NCBI GenBank assembly: GCA_019918135.1
Contig: WBZZ01001470.1
Coordinates: 25,001 to 75,000 of the forward strand
Direction: 5' to 3'
DNA: 50,000 bases
From: Paulinella micropora
Taxonomy: Eukaryota; Cercozoa; Imbricatea; Euglyphida; Paulinellidae
Shown: positions 22,695 to 31,016 of the stretch, one piece after another
Layout: every line of letters starts with the position of its first letter
Position numbering within the stretch: position 1 is the stretch's first letter
Made by a program: the position numbers and the translations under genes
Notes under the pieces: generated by a model
Told to the model about the DNA's origin: nothing
Database searches by the model: none
Seen by the model: only the letters and a program-made list of their open reading frames with translations

Positions 22695-22725
22695 GTTTGG
22701 GGTGGGGGGGGGGGGGGGGGGGGGT
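22636..22725. repeat. (GA)n then poly-G microsatellite
   Basis: GAGAGAG of about 60 bases followed by a short GGTTTGGGGT and about 20 G. Confidence 0.85.
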
Positions 22726-23037
22726 GAGATTGGTTGATGTAAAAGGTTAGAGATTACAAATTCATGTCTCGCAGGTGGGCGGCATTTGCATCCGACGGCA
22801 CTGTGCCCGAAGACGCCTGCACACGTTCATTCATACAAGGTTTGAGATGACAGGCAGCAAAAGAAATCAGGGAGATAAAGAGGGTAAAAGACAGACTGAG
22901 ACAAATAAAAAGAAAGTAAGGAGACTCAAATAGACATATATAAGGACAAACGTATGTAACAAGACACACACATATAAACAAAAACACAAACGCATGGATG
23001 GGGCATCAAGAGAGAAGGGGAGTGCGTGCGCTATATA

Positions 23038-23543
23038 TGCATGCATGTATGTATGTATGTATGTATGTATTTATGTATGTATGTATGTATGTATGTATGT
23101 ATGTATGTATTGTATGTATGTATATGTGTATTGTATGTATGTATGTATGTGGTATGTATGTATGTATGTATGTATGTATGTATGTATATATGTATGTAAA
23201 TATGTATTATTGTATGTATGTATGTATGTTTGTATGTATATTTGTATGTATGTATGTATGTATGTATGTTTTATGTATGTATGTACGTACGTATGGTTAT
23301 GTGTATTTATGTATGGTTACGTGTATGTATGTATGTATGTATGCATGTATGCATGAATGTACGTAGGTATGTACGTACGTATGTACGTACGTATGTATGT
23401 ATGTATGTATGTATGTATGTATGTATGTATGTATATATGTATGTATGTATGTATCTGTGTGTGTGTGTGCGTGTGTTTGTATGTATGTATGCATGTATGT
23501 ATGTATGTATGTATGTATATTTGCATTTATGCATGTATGTATG

Positions 23544-23574
<31 letters not shown>

Positions 23575-24418
23575 TGTGTATATGTATGTATGTATGCCTG
23601 CCTGCCTGCCTGTCTGTCTGTCTGTCTGTCTTTCTGTATGCATGTAATGTATGTATGTATTTATGTGTTTTGTTATGTTATGTTATGTTATGTATGTTAT
23701 GTTACGTTACGTTACGTTACGTTAAGTTACGTTATGTTACGTTACGTTATGTTATGTTATGTTATGTTATGTATGTACGCATGTATGTATGTAGACATAC
23801 ATACTACGTACACGTACGTAGTACGTACGTACCGTATGTATGTATGTATGTATGTATGTATGCATGTATGCATGTATGTATGGTATGTATGTATGTATGT
23901 CGCTCTGTCTGTCTGTCTGTATGTATGTATGTTGCATGTATGTATGTACGTATGTACGTATGTAAGTGCGTATGTACGCATGTAGGACGTACGTACGTAT
24001 GTACGTATGCATGTATGTATGTATGTATGTATGTTATGTATGTTATGTATGTTATGTATGTCATGTATGTATCTATGTATGTACGTATGTATGTACGTAT
24101 GTATGTACGTATGTATGTACGTATGTATGTATGTAATGTATGTATGCATGCATGCATGCATGCCTGCATGTATGTATGTATGTATGTGTGTATGTATGTA
24201 TGTACGTACGTATGTATGTGTATGTATGTATGTAATGTAGGCATGCATGCATGCATGCTGTATGTATGTATGTATGTATATTGTGTATGTATGTATGTAT
24301 GTATGTATGTATGTACCTAGGTACGTAGGTATGTAGGTATGTATGTATGTATGTATGTACGTATGTATGTACGTACGTACGTACGTATGTATGTATGTAT
24401 GTAAGTATGTATGTATGA
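23038..24418. repeat. 1.4-kb ATGT microsatellite with variant blocks
   Basis: Almost uninterrupted GTAT/ATGT repeat. It includes internal blocks of other units: TGCC/TGTC (about 23598..23630), ATGTT (about 23670..23700), ACGTT (about 23704..23740), ACGTAC and GCAT runs (about 24145..24165). Long Tyr/Met/Cys/Val frames on both strands are repeat translations, not genes. Confidence 0.95.
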
Positions 24419-24504
24419 GAGATAGAGAGAGATCAAGAGAGAGAGAGAGAGAGATGGAGAGAAATCGAGAGAGAGACAGAGAGACAAAGAGGGAAAGGGG
24501 GGGT

Positions 24505-24544
<40 letters not shown>

Positions 24545-24565
24545 GGGGTGGGGGGTGGAGGGAAG
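24416..24565. repeat. (GA)n then long poly-G tract
   Basis: GAGAGA units followed by roughly 55 G with two T interruptions. It directly adjoins the ATGT array. Confidence 0.9.
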
Positions 24566-24739
24566 GAGGGGGAGGGGAAAAGCGTTCAAGGGGTCAAGGG
24601 AATGCAGATGAACAGGACGGAACAGGGTGGAAGAAAAAAAAAAAAAAAAATGGACTTTGTTATGGGGTTTTTAGAATGTTGGATTTGCTTAGTTTTGAGT
24701 CATTATTTTGGTATTTTATAATTAATCAAGGGAAAAAAA

Positions 24740-26297
24740 AATCATTTGAATTAAGCTCTTCTTTATTTTTTTCGTCTCTTTCTCATTAAAACTTGCTTAC
24801 TGTCAACAAGAAAAAAAAAATCTCTATTCTTTTCCTTGTTTTTCCTTGTTGTTTTCTTTGCTCCTTTCTTTCTATCTTTTTTCTCTTTCTTTTCTCTTCC
24901 ATTTTACTCTTTCCAGGAGCTTTCTGTTGAACCTTAGTTCCAGATTTCCTTATGAGCTTGTACTGTCGTTCCTTGGAACCAGATTTCTTTTAAATTAAGC
25001 TCTTCTTTATTTTTCTTTCATCTTTCTCATTAAACCTTGCTTACTGTTTTAAAAAAAAAGTTTATGGTTGTGGCTTGTGGAGGTGGTGTGCGGGGTGGTT
25101 TGGCTCGACTAGCTTGAGGCTGCATGTCTATGAGGTTGCCAGGCTTGGGCTGGTCCTTATGGATACTGCAGCACTCGGCATAATCGCGTCGCGAGTACGC
25201 CACGTCGAGCCTTGCTACACTCTGCACACCACCCTCCTGGCTACGATAGCCTCCGGGTGCGAGTGCATTGCGTTAGGTGCTGCAGTTTCCTTAAGGGCTG
25301 TCTCACTGTCTGTCAATTTATCTCACTTGCGCCAATTGCTAGTTATGTCTTACCTGGCGCTTTCCGCCCTTGTTCTCTAGTTCAGTATCGTCTCCCTTGC
25401 CCCTGTCTGGCCTTGTGTTTGTTTGTTTTTGTTTGCTTTTCGTGTTTGTCGCTGCCTCTGTTGTCTTTTTGTTTTGTTTTTTGTTTCTTTTGTTTCTCTT
25501 GTTTGTTTGTTTTTTTGTTGTTTTTGTTTTTTTTCCTTTTCTATTTTATGTTTTGCTTCTTTGATTTTTCTTTGATTTTTCTTTCCTGTTCTTTGTTTCT
25601 TCGTTCTCTTCTCTCTTCCTGGTTTTTCTTCTTCTCTTTTTTCCTTTCTTTCTTTCTTTTTCTCTTTTTCTTCTCCCCTCCATATTACTCTTTCCAGGAG
25701 CTTTCTGTTGAACCTTAGTTCCAGATTTCCTTATGAGCTTGTACTGTTGTTCCTTGGAACCAGAATTCTTTTGAATTAAGCTCTTCTTTATTTTTCTCTC
25801 GTCCCATTCTCATTAAACCTTGCTTTACTGTATTAAAAAAAACAAAAAAAAAAACCTTGCTATCTGTAAAAAAAAAGTCTCCCTTGCCCCTGTCTGGCCT
25901 TGTGTTTGTTTGTTTTTGCTTGCTTTTAGTGTTTGTCTGCCTCTGTTGTCTTTTTGTATTGTTTTTGTTTCTTTTGTTTCGCTTTGTTGGTTTTTTTTCT
26001 TTCTTTTGTTTTTGTTCCTTTTCTCTTTTGTGTTTTGTTTTTTAAAATCTTTCTTTCCTGTTTTTTGTTTCTTCGTTTTCTTTTCTTTTCCTGGTTTTTC
26101 TTTATCTTTGTTCCTTTCTTTCTTTCTATCTTTTTTTCTCTTTCTTTTCCCTTCCATATTACTCTTTCCAGGAGCTTTCTGTTGAACCTTAGTTCCAGAT
26201 TTCCTTATGAGTTTGTACTGTTGTTGGAACCAGAATTCTTTTGAATTAAGCTCTTCTTTATTTTTCTCTCGTCTCTTTCTCATTAAACCTTGCTTAC

Positions 26298-26341
<44 letters not shown>
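24740..26341 (+). mobile_element. Nested poly(A)-tailed retroposon 3' ends
   Basis: The same 3' end (AAGCTCTTCTTTATTTTT, ..., CATTAAA, CTTGCTTACTGT, then an A tract) occurs four times, ending at about 24820, 25050, 25855 and 26341. The last has about 42 A. CATTAAA looks like an ATTAAA polyadenylation signal 10-20 bases before the tail. Two longer units, about 25389..25855 and 25877..26341, share GTCTCCCTTGCCCCTGTCTG at their start. These are features of 5'-truncated retroposons copied from polyadenylated RNA and inserted next to each other's tails. No reverse transcriptase is visible. Confidence 0.65.
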
Positions 26342-26344
<3 letters not shown>

Positions 26345-26552
26345 GAATAATCGCTTAGTTTAGTTGTTGCAATATTTTGTTACCTGCAGCTGTACCTGTC
26401 GCGCATAGTTAGCAGCGTAGCCTAAACGAGATGCAACAAAATTATGGTCCTGTCACGCACTTCAGAAAAAAGGTCCGCCGTGTGAGTGGGTATCCAATGG
26501 TGTGCAGCAATTTCAACTTCTCAAATGATGTCATGCCAGAGGGAATGCTCAC

Positions 26553-26700
26553 CCTTAGGGATGGGGGCCGGTTCACCACCGTGCTCGAAATGACATCCAT
26601 CCCCCAGCCTGCAGTACCCTCGCAGCCAGTGACGACAGAGGGACTTCCTTCGGCTTCCTTGACGAGACGAGCTCTGCGATTGCTCTTCTCGATCAGCCAT
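26553..26700 (-). CDS. CCCH zinc-finger gene, upstream exon
   Basis: The minus-strand frame encodes MADREEQSQSSSRQGSRRKS followed by the finger CRHWLRGYCRLGDGCHFEH (C-x7-C-x5-C-x3-H) and GGEPAPIPK, then a consensus GT donor (GTGAGC) at 26552..26547. The ATG sits at about 26698..26700. It is probably the first coding exon of the minus-strand gene whose other finger exons lie at 21.8 and 20.7 kb, or of a related neighbour. The poly(A) retroposons would then lie in its first intron. Confidence 0.5.
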
Positions 26701-27263
26701 TCGATGCAACCGACAAGCAAACGCTGGCGTTCACTCCACTGGTACTTCTTCTGAATCAAACGACGGTCTGCGGTGACAAAGCCGGACTTACGACCATTAT
26801 TTTTTGACACTTATATGATGGGGCCGAATCCCAAATCGGCAAACGGGTGCTTCGTAGTTCGGATGGTGGGACCGAACTGTTCTTTCGAAGACTGACCAGC
26901 TTATCGTGAAACAAACCATATTCATGGCAAGGGTGCACGTCCTCGAATTGCCAAGCCAACGGTTTTTTTGCTCTTTTTTGTTTGGTTGGTGTTATCACGT
27001 ATTGTCACCCACTTCCGCAAAGTCAACTGAGTGGGACCACCCTAACTATCAAGATCGACTCTGGAGCAAACCACCCTGCAAATATGAGCTCCCAACTTAT
27101 CGTTCCCACAAACCATGATTTATTCCGACAGGGGTGCGAAAATGCGGGTGTGTGGTGGGAGGGGGGGGGGGGAAATTTTCATTTTCCAAACCCCCCCAAA
27201 CCCCCAGCCCCTTCACCAACACCTTTCAGGGATAATAATGATATTGATAATAATAATAATAAT
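26701..27263. other. Flank of the virus-like element
   Basis: No gene seen. It contains a short poly-G run near 27165 and ends in a TAATAA microsatellite (27250..27263) that is the insertion site of the polinton-like element. Confidence 0.5.
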
Positions 27264-27416
27264 AGTAGATGATACAGAAAAACTCGTCATGAATTTTTGC
27301 AAAATTCACGACTTCATTTTTCTGTGTGGCACCCACTCCTATGGATTTCCAATACAATAAATACAAAGAAACAAAAACAACCAAATAACATTATATAGCA
27401 CACTACAAGAAAACAT
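27264..27416 (+). repeat. Left terminal inverted repeat
   Basis: Bases 27264..27362 match the right end perfectly in reverse complement (99 bp). Similarity continues with scattered differences to about 27416. It contains a nested palindrome at 27275..27324 (CAGAAAAA...TTTTTCTG outside GAATTTT-TGC-AAAATTC). In protein-primed systems the TIR holds the replication origin at its tip. Confidence 0.95.
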
Positions 27417-27598
27417 GTATATATCATTAAATAGACCTTGTCGTCTTACTCTTCCAACTTCAACTCAACCACCGACCACACACACAAGTGTGGTATGAGT
27501 AAATCTCTTTGAATGAAAGTGGGCTTTTCTGAAAGCCCCTGCAATTTTTGGACAAAATTTTTAACGCACTAGATTATACTCCTATGCGGTAAAGGAGT

Positions 27599-27616
27599 AA
27601 GTGGTTATAACCACTT
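27599..27616. terminator. Perfect 18-bp palindrome after a gene end
   Basis: AAGTGGTTATAACCACTT is a perfect palindrome ending one base before the TAA (27617..27619) of the minus-strand reading frame above it. It could fold as a short hairpin at the 3' end of the transcript. A terminator or RNA 3'-processing role is inference. Confidence 0.5.
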
Positions 27617-28099
27617 TTATTCAATTCTTCGTCTTTTGTATTGTTCATAGGATTGAATTATTTCTGATGTTGTTTTTCCACTATCAATCATCTTTCTCGC
27701 TTTAATCTCGTCATCAACTCCCATTGGTTGATTTTCCGCACTTAGCCAATGTTCAAATAATCGTAATTGTTTCTTCTTTTGTTCTTCTTCTCACTTTTTT
27801 TCTCGTTTCATTTGTTTAATTTTTTCCTTTCGTTCAGTTTCTTCTTTTTTCTGATTTAGTATTTCTTCAATCGCAACTGCTTTATTTTCGCAATCTATTT
27901 TTTGTTTCTCCAATTCCGTCCTTTCTTTTTCATTTTGAGCAAGTCTGCTAATTAAAGTATCAAATCTTACATCATTACTTGCTTTACATTTCATTATGTC
28001 CTTACGAGATTTATCCTTCAATTTATCAAAATATTTATTTGTTTCTTCTCTCGCAGTGTACTCATCATCGCTATTGTTGTTGCTCTCGTCTTCGCTCAT
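27617..28099 (-). pseudogene. Charged coiled-coil protein, nonsense codon
   Basis: The ATG at 28097..28099 opens an acidic N-terminus (MSEDESNNNSDDEYTAREE) followed by a long Lys/Glu/Gln-rich coiled coil. The frame meets TGA at 27791..27793 in the middle of the coiled coil. It continues in the same frame, with the same composition, for 57 more codons to a TAA at 27617, ending KTTSEIIQSYEQYKRRRIE. The natural interpretation is one premature stop in a gene of about 160 codons. Function unknown. It is the first gene inside the left TIR. Earlier in-frame codons to 28165 lack an ATG. Confidence 0.6.
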
Positions 28100-28390
28100 T
28101 ATGGAAAAGGTGATTGGAGAATTCTGAAATGTTTTCCTTACCCTATAAAGAAAAAAGTTGTCCAAGGACAGAATTTTCCCAGGTGTCCATTTCGCCTCAC
28201 CTTTCCCGTATAAGATGTAAAAAAATTTTTGCTTTTCCTTTTTATCTGCATTTCAAATTGTTAGGAGAAATTCCTGAAATTCTATCACGTGTTTTTGTCT
28301 GTTTCTTTTTTCATTCTTTGATTTTTTCAGAATTCCAAAAGCGACCAAGACAAAAAGACCAAACCCTTGTCTGTTTTTGTATGTCTGTAG
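28100..28390. other. Divergent spacer, T-rich
   Basis: Spacer between the minus-strand coiled-coil gene and the plus-strand gene at 28391. It contains T-rich runs ending in AG (for example GATTTTTTCAG at about 28320..28330) that resemble splice acceptors, so an upstream non-coding exon for the next gene is possible. No product can be supported. Confidence 0.35.
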
Positions 28391-28915
28391 ATGGCGGACG
28401 AACCACGAGTAGAAGATGAACTAGCAGATGAACCAGAGGAACCAGAGCAACCCCGCCAAGAAGACCCAGAAGTCAAGGTATGTTTGTTTGGTTGTTTTGT
28501 TTTTCCACATATAATTTTTTTACAGACTTTGACAGAAAATTTGGGTGGGTTGGTTATTGGTCGCATCGTTGCGGGGAACATACCTATTGAATTAGGGTGT
28601 AATAAGGTTTCGCCAGCCAAAGTTCCATTCGTTGATAGAAAGAACCAGCCTATAGTAAGTAATACAAATTATTGGGTCCAACTTGATAAGAAAAACGGAA
28701 CGGCTTTGCTATTCAGTCACGAGCACGAGGGGATGCACGCCGTCAAACTAAACAGATTTAAGACAGAGTTACGAAGGGGGCAAGTAGCGGAAATATTTGT
28801 AGTCGAATTCACTGATGGAACTTTGAAACTGTTTCGACTGTGGGATAACATCGACGCCATCGCTAACTTCTTCGGGCTTACAATCAAGACAGCCTACAGG
28901 GTGTTATTTGATTAA
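28391..28915 (+). CDS. Unknown protein with probable 48-nt intron
   Basis: The ATG at 28391 begins an acidic stretch (MADEPRVEDELADEPEEPE) of 29 codons ending at AAG (28477). A globular part of about 129 residues starts at 28526 and includes GGLVIGRIVAGNIPIELG, FSHEHEGMHAVKLNRF and VVEFTDGTLKLFRLWDN. Between them lies GTATGT...TTTTTTACAG, a phase-0 intron-like segment of 48 bases that has no stop, so the unspliced frame (174 codons) is also open. The translated intron (CLFGCFVFPHIIFL) looks unlike the rest, which favours splicing and a 158-residue product. No family recognised. Confidence 0.6.
   Translation: MADEPRVEDELADEPEEPEQPRQEDPEVKVCLFGCFVFPHIIFLQTLTENLGGLVIGRIVAGNIPIELGCNKVSPAKVPFVDRKNQPIVSNTNYWVQLDKKNGTALLFSHEHEGMHAVKLNRFKTELRRGQVAEIFVVEFTDGTLKLFRLWDNIDAIANFFGLTIKTAYRVLFD
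28478..28525 (+). other. Probable spliceosomal intron in a viral gene
   Basis: The donor is G|GTATGT and the acceptor TTTTTTTACAG, T-rich throughout, 48 nt, phase 0. The canonical donor hexamer and pyrimidine tract are seen directly; splicing itself is inference. No other gene of the element shows one. Confidence 0.55.
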
Positions 28916-28936
28916 AGGCGTTTTCAACCGCCACTA

Positions 28937-29008
28937 ATGATCGTAGACTTTTCTTGGCATTGAAATATTATAAGCAATTGTTAAAAGCCAAGGAAAGTGT
29001 ATGATCAT
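28937..29008. terminator. Long hairpin between convergent genes
   Basis: The arms 28937..28958 (ATGATCGTAGACTTTTCTTG and on) and 28987..29008 pair at 19 of 22 positions round a 28-base AT-rich loop. It sits between the stop of the plus-strand gene (28915) and the stop of the minus-strand integrase (29020). It could end or protect transcripts from both sides. Confidence 0.6.
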
Positions 29009-29019
29009 TTTCATTTTCA

Positions 29020-30026
29020 TTAAAGGTCAAGTATTACTTTTGCTTTTCGTTCTCTTCTACTTGTTCGGATATTTTCTGGTTCTATTTCTTCTCTTTTAAG
29101 TAGTTCTTTTGTCTTCTTCTCTTTTATAACTTCTTTAGTTTGCTCTTTCATATCTTTTTCTTCGTCAATTGGTTTAGTAAAATCAGTTTTCAATAAATCC
29201 GTCGAGCTTACTAACTCGTCATTATTTAGTATGATTTTAAATCCGGAACGGCCTTTAACTTTATAAATAATTTTGCTGAAAGTCTTTTCTCCTTTGGAAA
29301 ATAAATTACGTTTGTTTTCCTTACGAACACTATCTCCGATATCGAATTCATTAATAAGGTTATCTCTAGTTATGACTTGCTTGTTTTATCTCTTCTAGCA
29401 AAGACGTCCACCGGTCTGGCTTGAATTCCCCTATGTAGTTTATGATTATAAGCATTCACTAAGTCTTGAATATAACTTACCCAATCAAAATTTCTATTAG
29501 TTTCAAATAGTAAATCCAACCACCTTCTAATACTTCTTATAACTCTATCTACTACGGCTAAGGCTCTATGGTCTCCGACTTCAACCACATCATGCTTAAT
29601 ACCATTTTGAATAAAATAATCACGAGTAGCACCTTTATATTCTCCTCCGCTGTCGGTTGTAATTGATTTTGGTTTATAAGGTATAGATTTCAAAGCATAA
29701 TAGACCTCTTTTGCGGTTTTATTTTTTAATGGAATGATTATTAAATATCTTGAATGACAATCAATCCAAACAAGCATCCAAGCATATCCTTTATTTCCTT
29801 TCTTATCTTTTATCTTACTCATATCGGCTAAGTCTAAGAAAACTTGGTCTAATGGTTTATCAACCCATATAGTGTTCCATATTTTCGGGTTCTTTTTCTG
29901 ATGATGGATTTCTAATGCTTCATCTTCTTTTGTTCTTTGAATTTCTTCTCCGGTTGGTGTGTCTTCTAATTGGCTATTACGATTTTGATTATTAATAATT
30001 GTATGTTTATGGTCTAAATCTGGCAT
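29020..30026 (-). pseudogene. DDE (rve-type) integrase, frameshifted
   Basis: From the ATG at 30024..30026 the 218-codon frame contains an rve integrase core: QVFLDLADM (first Asp), WIDCHSRYLIIIPLKNKTA, KSITTDSGGEYKG (second Asp) and ALAVVDRVIRSIRRW, where the third acidic position is Asp rather than the usual Glu (VERxxRTL). The frame stops at 29370. A different frame from about 29363 to 29020 carries the expected C-terminal domain (NEFDIGDSVRKENKR..., then KIIYKVKGRSGFKIIL), an SH3-like DNA-binding tail, followed by a charged end. A single frameshift near 29367 separates them. Its role is insertion of the element into host DNA. Confidence 0.85.
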
Positions 30027-30035
30027 TTATATAGT
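30027..30035. promoter_or_regulatory. Nine-base divergent start region with TATA core
   Basis: Only TTATATAGT separates the integrase ATG (minus) from the ATG of the 85-codon gene (plus). A TATATA core therefore serves both directions with essentially no 5' untranslated leader, unless transcription starts inside the neighbouring gene. Confidence 0.5.
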
Positions 30036-30293
30036 ATGAGATTTTCAAATTCAAATGTAAAAAACAAAAAATATAAAGTCATTAGTCCAAAAGGTAAGGT
30101 TATTAATTTTGGAGATAACAGATACGAACATTATAAAGACCGCATAGGGTTATACTCACATTTAGACCATCTGGATAAAGAAAGAAGAAAAAACTATAGA
30201 GCAAGAGCAAAAGCAATAAGAAACTCAAAAGGTGAATTAACTTTTCATAATCCGGAGTATAGTAATTATTATTCTTATCATTTCCTTTGGTAA
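30036..30293 (+). CDS. Small DUF5754-like protein
   Basis: The 85-residue product has the pattern KKYKVISPKGKVINFGDNRY, EHYKDRIGLYSHLDHLDKER and RRKNYRARA. This layout (GKxIxFGdxxyxxYkDx, then YsHxDHxdxxRRxxYxxR) is that of the short DUF5754-type proteins found in many large algal viruses and relatives. The function is unknown. High Lys/Arg/Tyr/His content suggests nucleic-acid contact but that is a guess. It starts 9 bases from the integrase start on the other strand and ends 24 bases from the end of the next minus-strand gene. Confidence 0.7.
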   Translation: MRFSNSNVKNKKYKVISPKGKVINFGDNRYEHYKDRIGLYSHLDHLDKERRKNYRARAKAIRNSKGELTFHNPEYSNYYSYHFLW

Positions 30294-30317
30294 TGATATT
30301 TTATTTACATTTGGACT

Positions 30318-30836
30318 TTAGAATTTTAAGAAACATTTTTCAACATCATTATTTTTTTCTTTCTTAGCACCACCAGAAGATTGATTATATACTTTTACAC
30401 TCACACTACTAGACTTCTTACCTTTGCTTTTCTTTGGCTTCGGTTCTTCTTCTTCACTACTCTCAATTTCACTTTCTTCACTCTCAGGCTCAGGCTTCTT
30501 ACTCTTCTTCTTTTCTCTCTTAGTTTCCGCTTTCTTTCTTCTTATCTTCATTCTTGCCATCTTTTCAGCAATGATATCAGTAAAATCACATTCACTTTCG
30601 CTATCACTCTGCTCGGGTGTGTCATCTTGGTCTTTTTCATTAACAATATCGCTCGCCACATTCTTATTTTCTATCTCTGCCAATCTTCGTTCCATATCAT
30701 CATCTTCACTTTTGACTGCATTTCGGTATTGTTCCAAAACCTTTTTGGCATGTTCCATCTTTCGTTGTTTCGCTTTCGCTTTTATTCCTTTCACAGCACT
30801 CCCCCAATTCTTACGACTTGCTTCGGGAGACGGCAT
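30318..30836 (-). CDS. Charged low-complexity protein
   Basis: 172 residues from an ATG directly preceded by TATAA. A basic N-terminal helix (NWGSAVKGIKAKAKQRKMEH) is followed by alternating acidic and Lys-rich blocks (ESEESEIESSEEEEPKPKKS) and a short C-terminal end. Predicted disordered. No family recognised; proteins like this in virions often condense or contact DNA, but nothing here proves it. Intact frame. Confidence 0.65.
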   Translation of the reverse strand: MPSPEASRKNWGSAVKGIKAKAKQRKMEHAKKVLEQYRNAVKSEDDDMERRLAEIENKNVASDIVNEKDQDDTPEQSDSESECDFTDIIAEKMARMKIRRKKAETKREKKKSKKPEPESEESEIESSEEEEPKPKKSKGKKSSSVSVKVYNQSSGGAKKEKNNDVEKCFLKF

Positions 30837-31016
30837 TTATACTAAGATTAATATATTTTAGTATTTTTTAAATAAATAATTAATTATATAATTGATATTT
30901 TGTTCTGACTTCGTCATCACAAAACATCGTTTCCAATTAATTTTTTCTTCAAATTTTTTCCGATGTTTTAGAATAAGCGAGAGTGCGTCAGCACGAAGCG
31001 CAATTCTAAAATATCT
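30837..31016. promoter_or_regulatory. Divergent promoter region with inverted repeats
   Basis: Between the charged protein (minus) and the fibre gene (plus). AAAACATCG at 30921..30929 pairs with CGATGTTTT at 30961..30969. A second pair, about 12 bases, joins 30963..30974 with 31003..31014 (TTTTAGAAT and ATTCTAAAA), ending two bases before the fibre ATG. Inside its loop is GTGC-GTCA-GCAC. An AT-rich TTAATTATATAATTG stretch lies at about 30879..30893. A regulatory role is inferred from position. Confidence 0.5.

Noticed and set aside
22994..24320. Long Tyr/Met/Cys/Val and His/Thr/Ile open frames on both strands
   Set aside because: They are translations of the ATGT microsatellite. All frames are open because the repeat contains no stop in most phases.
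23038..24418. CRISPR-like repeat array
   Set aside because: The unit is a tetranucleotide without unique spacers, in a eukaryotic context.
25212..26244. Phe/Leu/Ser-rich apparent membrane proteins
   Set aside because: Translations of T-rich retroposon sequence, repeated in each copy with poly(A) ends. No conserved motif.
30381..30861. Two plus-strand Phe/Ser-rich frames opposite 30318..30836
   Set aside because: Shadow of the Lys/Glu-rich minus-strand gene. The TATA-preceded ATG and the composition favour the minus strand.
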